A DNA stretch of 64,000 nucleotides, from the NCBI RefSeq assembly GCF_001642475.1, contig NW_019173967.1:186001-250000 (forward strand), given 5' to 3'. The notes under the pieces are model-generated. The model did not search any database and had not been told where the DNA came from. It saw only the letters and a list, made by a program, of their open reading frames with translations. This document shows, piece after piece, positions 57,801-64,000 of the stretch. This DNA is from Fonsecaea monophora (lineage: Eukaryota > Ascomycota > Eurotiomycetes > Chaetothyriales > Herpotrichiellaceae). The stretch's first letter is position 1; the number at the start of each line of letters is the position of its first letter. Position numbers and translations under genes: made by a program.

Positions 57801-59923
57801 TCCAGAATGTCCAAGGATATGTTCGCCCTGGCAAACTCACCGCCCTGATGGGTGCCAGTGGTGCTGGAAAGACGACACTGCTGAATGCTCTTGCTCAGCG
57901 CATTAACTTCGGTACTGTCACAGGCGAATTTCTAGTCGATGGGCGGCCGCTGCCCAGGTCTTTCCAGCGTGCTACAGGATTTGCCGAACAGATGGACATT
58001 CACGAACCGACCTCGACAGTAAGAGAAGCGCTTCAATTCTCGGCTCTACTCCGTCAGCCCAAAGAGGTACCGGTCAAGGAGAAGTACGCGTACTGTGAGA
58101 CAATCATCGATCTGCTTGAAATGCGAGACATTGCCGGAGCGACGATCGGAACAGTTGGCGAGGGCCTGAACCAGGAACAGAGGAAGAGGCTCACGATCGG
58201 CGTCGAGCTAGCTAGTAAACCCGAGCTTCTCATGTTCTTGGATGAACCGACTTCAGGCCTTGACTCTGGCGCAGCATTCAACATTGTGAGATTCTTGAGG
58301 AAGCTGGCAGATGCCGGCCAAGCTATTCTCTGCACGATCCATCAGCCGTCGGCCGTGCTATTCGAACATTTCGACGAGCTACTCCTGCTCAAATCTGGCG
58401 GGCGGGTTGTATATCACGGCCCTCTCGGCCATGATTCACAAGAGCTCATTCATTACTTTGAGAACAATGGAGCGCGAAAATGTCCTCCAGATGCCAATCC
58501 TGCAGAGTACATGCTCGAAGTTATTGGTGCAGGTGACCCCAACTATAAAGGCAAAGACTGGGGTGATGTTTGGGAACAAAGCACCAACTACCGAGCTCGA
58601 TCTGACGAGATCTCCGAAATTATCGAACGCAGGAAGAACGTGGAACATAGCAAGAATGTCAGGGACGACAGAGAATACGCCATGCCGCTCGGGACACAGA
58701 CTACAGCGGTAGTCAAGAGGTCGTTCGTTGCATACTGGGTAGGTATACACGTCTCTCGAACTCCATGCATCCTTTGACTGACATCCTTGTAGCGAACGCC
58801 CAACTATATTCTCGGCAAATTCATCCTGCATATCATGACTGGCTTGTTCACTACCTTCACCTTCTACCACCTTGGTTTTGCCTCTATCGACATGCAATCA
58901 CGTCTCTTCGCTGTTTTCCTGGTGCTCACAATCTCTCCACCACTCATCCAGCAATTACAACCTGTTTTCATTCATTCTCGGGACACGTTCCAATCACGAG
59001 AGAACAAGGCAAAGATTTACAGCTGGTTTGCCTGGACGACGGGTGCTGTACTCGCTGAAATTCCTTATTCGCTAGTCGCCGGAGCTGTCTTTTACTGTTG
59101 TTGGTGGTTTGGAATCGCCGGATATCGTTCCTCCACCTCGTCTTTCACCTCAGGATTCCTCTTGCTCTGTATACTCCTCTTTGAGTTATACTATATCAGC
59201 TTCGGCCAGGCTATTGCCTCGTTTGCGCCAAACGAATTGCTCGCGAGTCTATTGGTCCCAGTATTCTTCCTGTTTGTCGTGAGTTTCTGTGGTGTCGTGG
59301 TCCCACCGCAGCAGCTGCCAGAATTCTGGCGAAGTTGGTGAGTTACTTTTTTGGCAGAAGCACATTTCTTCCACCCTTTCCTCCAAAGTACAATGAGGGC
59401 TTTGCTGATAATTGTCAGGATGTATTGGCTGACGCCCTTCCACTATCTTCTTGAGGCTATGCTCGGGGTAAGCTGTGAGCTCCGTCTGAAACTCTGCAAG
59501 TTATACTGATGAATATTTGTAGGTAATCATTCACAATCAACCCGTTCGCTGTAATCGGGGAGAGTTTGCTCGATTCGTAAGTCAATCTATGTCATATCAA
59601 GTGGTCGTGAGGCTAATACCCTGGTCTAGAGTGCACCGCCTGGTTATACGTGTCAATCCTATACACAACAATATATTGCTCAAGCTGGCGGTTATGTCCA
59701 GGTCGGAGCAGATGGTCTTTGCGAGTTCTGCCAGTATGAGACTGGGGACCAATTTGGACACGGGTTTTCGGTCTATTACTCTCACCGTTGGCGCGACTTT
59801 GGAATTTTCATCGGGTTCATCATGTTCAACTATGCCGTGGTTTACACCATGACCTTCCTAAGGTTCAAGGCAAAGAATCCGTTCAAGATGCTATTGAGGA
59901 AAGGGAAACAAATGGACGCGTAA
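54813..59923 (+). CDS. PDR-type ABC-G full transporter
   Basis: Eight exons: 54813-55959, 56009-56613, 56673-57123, 57171-58738, 58793-59337, 59419-59467, 59523-59576 and 59630-59923 (introns of 47-81 nt), giving 1,570 aa in the order NBD-TMD-NBD-TMD. NBD1 has Walker A GRPGSGCST (253-261), VSGGEKKRVSIAE and a degenerate Walker B (VQGWDNSSRGLD). NBD2 has Walker A GASGAGKTT (962-970), LLMFLDEPTSGLDS and a divergent signature LNQEQRKRLTIG. This asymmetry is normal for fungal PDR pumps, where one ATP site is inactive. The TGA near 55982 is intronic; splicing restores SIAEAMITRASVQGWD. The ~180-residue N-terminal extension is Ser/Thr-rich. It likely exports drugs or lipophilic metabolites at the plasma membrane. 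Confidence 0.95.
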
Positions 59924-60098
59924 AGGTATCGATATTCTACGCGGTCTACATTAGAGGATAGAGTGTGGGAAGACTACATAGCTTGCTGGGCTAGTAATCA
60001 CTGTGTTATACATTCTTGTATTCAATCCAACTATCATGGGTAATGTTCAAATCGGCGCTAGCAACCAGACTAAATCCAGTCTATTGGAGATTGAACCA

Positions 60099-60725
60099 TC
60101 ATGAACCACCAGCCGTGGGAGTCGCCCCACGGATAGTGATGGGAATGACCTGAAGACCTGTGCCTGACGCAAAATGTGGATTGGATTTTGAGGACGAGGA
60201 CGAGGAAGACTTTGCCGGCTGGGCCTTTGAGGTGGTTTCTTTGGGTGGTTTCTTTGTGGTTGTCGACAACGAAGGTTTCGGGCTGGGTTTGGATGGCGGT
60301 GGCGTCGTCTCCGCTGTCGGTGTCGGTGTCGGTGTCGGCTTCGACGATGGATGGAGTGCCGTGGCCATCATCGACGCCACTGTCTTCATGAACGCAAGGG
60401 TATCTTGGGCTGCCGCTGCAGCTGTGGTGGAGGAAGAAGCTGGTGGTGGAGGCGTGTTCTTACCACCACCACCACCATCCCCAAAGGCACCACACCGTGT
60501 ATCACCCACCGCCAGGGGCTGGATGACGCCTGTGAGAGATGTGTCGCAGATTGCAAATGTCGACTCGGACGCACAGACGATCTGGCCCGCGTAGGAACAT
60601 TGCCCTTTCGCCAGGTACTTTACGTCCGAGGAGGACGGGTAGCCCGTGGAGAGGGTGGCGGAGGAGAGGAAGAGGAGGAGGGTGGTGAAGGACGAGGAGA
60701 GCATTGTCGTCTTCGTCATGGTCAT
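60099..60725 (-). CDS. Small secreted protein with Cys-rich (CBM19-like) domain and Ser/Thr/Pro-rich tail
   Basis: Single exon of 208 aa. The N-terminal signal peptide (about 1-28, MLSSSFTTLLLFLSSATLST) is clear. Residues about 38-82 hold four cysteines (KGQCSYAGQIVCASESTFAI then CDTSLTG ... RCG), a spacing like the small chitin-binding CBM19/52-type modules at the ends of fungal wall enzymes. The rest is Ala, Thr-Pro repeats and Ser/Lys runs, as in O-mannosylated wall proteins. A short hydrophobic end (GLQVIPITIRGA) is too weak to be a sure GPI signal. Function is inferred only: a cell-wall or extracellular polysaccharide-binding protein. Confidence 0.7.
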   Translation of the reverse strand: MTMTKTTMLSSSFTTLLLFLSSATLSTGYPSSSDVKYLAKGQCSYAGQIVCASESTFAICDTSLTGVIQPLAVGDTRCGAFGDGGGGGKNTPPPPASSSTTAAAAAQDTLAFMKTVASMMATALHPSSKPTPTPTPTAETTPPPSKPSPKPSLSTTTKKPPKETTSKAQPAKSSSSSSSKSNPHFASGTGLQVIPITIRGATPTAGGS

Positions 60726-61512
60726 GGTTTTCAGTTGGGCTTTCGACTTTTCTGTAGGAGATTTCCAGCAAGGTATCGTTTGATAGAGAGGGTGTAGATT
60801 TGATCTGTGATCGAACTGAGTAGGTGGTATAGGGGGAGTATGTATGTGCCTAGAATGTATATTCCTTAGAGGGAAAATTGGTCAAAAACATAATAAAAAG
60901 ACAGCATTTCAGGTCTTCATAGTCTCGAGTCTGCGCTGTTTCCTTTGTCAAGTTGATAAAGACTGATTGCCTCTTAATCCACCTTTGTCTACTTTATTGG
61001 TAATATGGGGCATCTTCTGTTCCGATTGACGATTGACTGGTCTTGACAATGATTGATTTGTCTGGAAATGTATTATTAGGGGCGCTTTTAACAAATGACG
61101 AACCGAGGCTGGCCCCTAAAAGGGGATTTGTCCCTCTGATATGTATACAATACGCTACCACGGCTTCAGATGGATTGCGTACAAGTCCACCGGAACCGAG
61201 AAAGCGACTACCTGGTTTATTCTGAGAGTCCCGAGTCTGGCTTCACATATTTGTCTCAGCAAAGACATATGTCTGATCAGGTTGATTTTGAATCCAGTGT
61301 GCCTCGAGCCATGACAGTTGGAGACATGCGGTTGGCCCACGGTGGGTGATGTGGTGAACGGGTGGTCCATCCACCCTGAGGTCGAAATCTGCCGATTGGA
61401 TCTCCTGGCCAGTCGTTGTCTCAAAACATACTACCGTCACTTTAGAGGTGGCTATTGTCAGAATTGGATAGACTTGACCATGTGCTTTAGGTCAACCTGT
61501 CCATAGACCGAC
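60726..61512. other. Intergenic region
   Basis: Promoter side of the small secreted protein and 3' flank of the RNase III gene. AT-rich around 60840-61100. No gene was recognised. Confidence 0.5.
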
Positions 61513-62412
61513 TTAGACTTTCTGCGTCTCATCCGTCTTGACACTTTCCCTATCCCTATCCTTCTGGACGTAAGATTCCGTCTTTTTGGCTGCCATCTCG
61601 TCAATGAGAGGGTGATTGTTGAGTGCGGCTGCTGCAGCTGCTTGTCCAGCCTCAACCCTGCTGGGTCCCTTTCCACTGCCAAGGTACTGGTTATCCCATC
61701 CCCAACCAGTCACGTACACTCCAATAAAGTATGTCTCTTTGCCCTGGCCGTAGTGAATAACGGGTTCCCTTTCGTCGACATAATTGATCTTCACACCCTT
61801 TGTGAGGATCTTTTTGGCTAGCTCCTCTTTACTTTTCTTGGTCACGCCGTCGTTGGCAGCGAGTGCTACCTGCAATTTAGGTTCCCAGAGCTGTTGAAGC
61901 CATTTCTTGGCCTGCTTTCCCTCGTCTGCGTCAGTCAAAATCACGGCAGCGACATAAGCCTCAAAAACGTCTCCTTTGATCTTGAACCATGCATGCGCCG
62001 CCTGATTTTGGAATTGCTTGTAGCTTTGTATTTGCTTATCAAGTCCGTAGAGGCTGGCATACTGGCCGATAGTCTCGTTTCGGACTAGAGACTCTCGAAT
62101 CTGAGACATCTTCCCTGGATCTAGATTTGGGAATCTGTCGAAGATCAACTGGGTAGCAAAGAGTTCGAGGTAGGCGTCCCCTAGGAATTCAAGTCTGTCG
62201 TAGCTCGCATGGACATTGCCGGGCGCATGGCTGGGGTGTGTGAAGACAATGGCTCGATATTTGTCATGGATCTGAGGCAAAGGAGGAAGTCCATTATTGA
62301 TGGACGTCTCAAGGCTGGATTGTCTTGGTTGTTTCAGTGTTTCTCGAGAGGGTTTCCTGGGGCGGTGGTTATGGTCGTCCTGAAACTTGCGCTTTCTGTC
62401 GAATTCCGGCAT
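61513..62412 (-). CDS. Ribonuclease III (Rnt1-like), RNase III domain plus dsRBD
   Basis: Single exon of 299 aa. A class I RNase III cutting double-stranded RNA such as pre-rRNA and snRNA/snoRNA precursors. The signature is YDRLEFLGDAYLELFATQLI with catalytic Glu75 and Asp79; the second pair is Asp148 and Glu151 in KIKGDVFEAYVAAV. A dsRNA-binding fold follows, about 195-272 (YFIGVYVTGWGWDNQYLG, then GKGPSRVEAGQAAAAAALNN). The N-terminus is basic and could be a nuclear signal (RKRKF, RPRK). It is much shorter than Dicer and has no helicase or PAZ. All four acidic residues are present, so it should be active. Confidence 0.93.
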   Translation of the reverse strand: MPEFDRKRKFQDDHNHRPRKPSRETLKQPRQSSLETSINNGLPPLPQIHDKYRAIVFTHPSHAPGNVHASYDRLEFLGDAYLELFATQLIFDRFPNLDPGKMSQIRESLVRNETIGQYASLYGLDKQIQSYKQFQNQAAHAWFKIKGDVFEAYVAAVILTDADEGKQAKKWLQQLWEPKLQVALAANDGVTKKSKEELAKKILTKGVKINYVDEREPVIHYGQGKETYFIGVYVTGWGWDNQYLGSGKGPSRVEAGQAAAAAALNNHPLIDEMAAKKTESYVQKDRDRESVKTDETQKV

Positions 62413-62706
62413 GATCTAGGAAATGACTAGAAACTATATATCCTTATGGCCCAGTAGACAGCAGGAACCCCATGAGAGCAATGGAGGGGCAAACAAACGG
62501 TATACTTGTGAGGCAGAAAACTTGAAGACGAGGATCCCAGTCGTCTACCACTACAAAAAGGGAAAGTGGAAGCGAGTTGAATCTTCTGAAGGCAGCTTGT
62601 GCCGGGCGCATTCCGCAGCCTCAATTATCCGGTTCTTTCAATGATTTCTACATTGTCTCCCACAGAACATTCAAATCTACCAATTCCTCCTTTGTATTGC
62701 ATTGCA
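62413..62706. other. Divergent promoter, RNase III / RSM27
   Basis: 294 bp between two outward-facing starts; no further element identified. Confidence 0.5.
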
Positions 62707-63196
62707 ATGGCTTCTCCGTCGAGAGGTCGGCTATTACAGCTGATGCAGGTATGACTGAACCCCACGACTCGTTTCGTCCCTGTCCGAATGTGCAACCACG
62801 TTCCTCGCTGTCACCATCATCTCATGTGAGCACTGGCTAACAACCATACTTCTGCAGCTTCAATGCTCGATCTTCTCTACTACCTTCAACCCGATGCAGC
62901 AAAGATTAGGCAACAAAGTCCTCCGGCAGAGATTAAAAGGCCCAGCGTTAGCCTCGTACTACCCCAGACGATCGGCCACCGTGGAAGATGTTCTGGACGA
63001 ATTCAAAAAGTTTGACCTAGAAGGCTTCAACGAAGAGGAGGACGACAGGCTGGAAAATGTGGCCTTTGCTAAGTTGCGAGGGAAGGGTGCGCCCAAAAAG
63101 AAGAAGTCGGCAGCAGGTATGGTGTTAACGTCGCTGGGAGCCAACAGGAAGCTAATATACGTTGCAGAGGGACGCGCCAACAAAAAGAGGAAATAA
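62707..63196 (+). CDS. RSM27: Mitochondrial small-subunit ribosomal protein mS33 (Rsm27)
   Basis: Three exons: 62707-62748, 62858-63116 and 63168-63196 (introns of 109 and 51 nt), giving 109 aa, the normal family size. The protein starts MASPSRGRLLQLMQLQCSIF and continues GNKVLRQRLKGPALASYYPR, which is the mS33/Rsm27 core, then ends with RGKGAPKKKKSAAEGRANKK and RK. The first exon is only 14 codons and was set because MASPSRGRLL is the family start. The second intron is 51 nt without an in-frame stop, so an unspliced form stays in frame. A component of the mitochondrial 37S subunit. Confidence 0.92.
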
Positions 63197-63981
63197 CCTT
63201 AGCTGAACACAGCCCTGTATTGCTATATATCAACACTGAGATACCCAGCCTGGACTCGATGCACGTTCGATTTTTGACCGTCCTACCCTTCCTCGCTTGG
63301 TTTGTTAGCATTTCATTCCAGTCAATGCTTCGGTACTCAGCTTTTCTAGCGGTGTTGCAGAACCCCGTGTATTCTCCTAGTGGCAACATATGTCGTCCAT
63401 CTGCAAAGGGCAATCCTTTTCGGAAGCATTTCAGCCTCGAGTTGATCCGTTCCACCGGCGACCGAAGTCGGCATTCTCGGGACTGGACGTCGAGATCGGC
63501 CGAGCCTGTCGCTACAATGACTGGTGACCTGCAGCCCCATCTGGCGCTATTAGAAATTGTGTGTGCGAAATTCGAGAGGACGGGGTATTACCGGGCATCC
63601 CGGTTCTCGAGAGCGAGACGAAACCCGGCCAGCGTCAACCGTTATTCGCCAGGAAAAGATTTCGAGATACCATCTCCGCATGCGCATACATGCTTCTTCC
63701 CCGCAAGGTTCTTCCGCACTCCCTTAGCCACGGACAACCTTACCCCTCTGTTGCGTCGTGCCTGTTGGTCATACATCATGGTCCTCAGAAATTTTTCCCA
63801 TTGTTTGGATGACTGCGGGGCATAGAGGTGGTCCAATGGCATATATATCTTTCACGCTCGACTTCCGGTGGCAGCGCACCTTGCTGCCATTTATCCCCTC
63901 TCGTTCTTCTCCGTCCCACCTGCTGTGCACTGCTCTCATCTGATTTGATTCCCTCGCCCTCTCAGATTAACAATTTTCACC
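63197..63981. other. Intergenic with pyrimidine-rich leader
   Basis: A frame of 201 codons at 63220-63825 lacks any domain and is not called. From about 63890 the sequence is CT-rich, as in fungal promoters and leaders, and runs into a possible start codon at 63982. Confidence 0.5.
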
Positions 63982-64000
63982 ATGTCAGGTCTCCATGAGG
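63982..64000 (+). CDS. Possible start of a further gene (cut by window edge)
   Basis: ATG at 63982 has a good context (TTCACCATGTC) after a CT-rich stretch and reads MSGLHE before the window ends. Too little to identify. Confidence 0.3.

Noticed and set aside
60160..60594. Plus-strand Gly/Val/Asp-rich frame
   Set aside because: Antisense of the Thr/Pro/Ser-rich tail of the secreted protein; composition is fully explained by that gene.
63220..63825. Plus-strand frame of 201 codons after RSM27
   Set aside because: Begins just after the RSM27 stop, has erratic composition, no domain and a likely 3' UTR/promoter position.

Overview
The window is nuclear DNA of a filamentous ascomycete (Pezizomycotina). 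The evidence is: nearly all multi-exon genes have short GT-AG introns (mostly 46-113 nt, often with CTAAC/CTGAC-type branch sites), there is a nuclear tRNA-Ala with an intron after position 37, and the families present are typical of moulds (GH67 alpha-glucuronidase, CYP505 P450-reductase fusion, PDR-type ABC-G pump, DAL5-type MFS carriers). The mix fits Eurotiomycetes, perhaps the black-yeast order Chaetothyriales, but that placement is only a guess. Gene models were assembled by eye; exon sums were checked to stay in frame.

Layout. 1-4.3 kb: the 3' part of a glyoxalase I gene and a secreted alpha-glucuronidase with candidate XlnR and CreA sites upstream. 4.9-8.3 kb: an F-box protein with a C-terminal membrane segment and a DAL5-type carrier, both on the minus strand. 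10.2-12.4 kb: a GT91 beta-mannosyltransferase. 14.1-16.4 kb: a ten-exon MFS sugar/quinate-type porter with micro-exons. 17.7-20.8 kb: a MaoC hydratase ending in SKL (peroxisomal) and a PRMT1-type arginine methyltransferase. 21.1 kb: tRNA-Ala(UGC). 21.7-23.7 kb: a second DAL5-type carrier. 25.0-30.1 kb: a large Lte1-type Ras-GEF. After a 2.8 kb intergenic stretch, 33-44.3 kb holds an amino-acid permease, a self-sufficient CYP505 P450, an M20 amidohydrolase and a DHA1-type MFS transporter. That block looks like a small accessory metabolic neighbourhood. 44.3-47.1 kb is gene-poor and carries a frame-disrupted small gene and decayed coding fragments, probably an old mobile element.

From 47 kb the content is mostly housekeeping: a dynamin-family GTPase, MCM10 and RNase H2 subunit B transcribed divergently from a 449-bp promoter, a PDR-type ABC transporter, a small secreted Ser/Thr/Pro-rich cell-wall-like protein, a class I RNase III, and the mitochondrial small-subunit protein Rsm27/mS33. 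A new gene may begin at 63982.

No rRNA, CRISPR array, intact transposon or classic PKS/NRPS cluster was seen. The most interesting leads are the permease/CYP505/M20/MFS neighbourhood, the shared ACGCG-bearing promoter of MCM10 and RNH202, the decayed block at 45-47 kb, and the GT91 enzyme.
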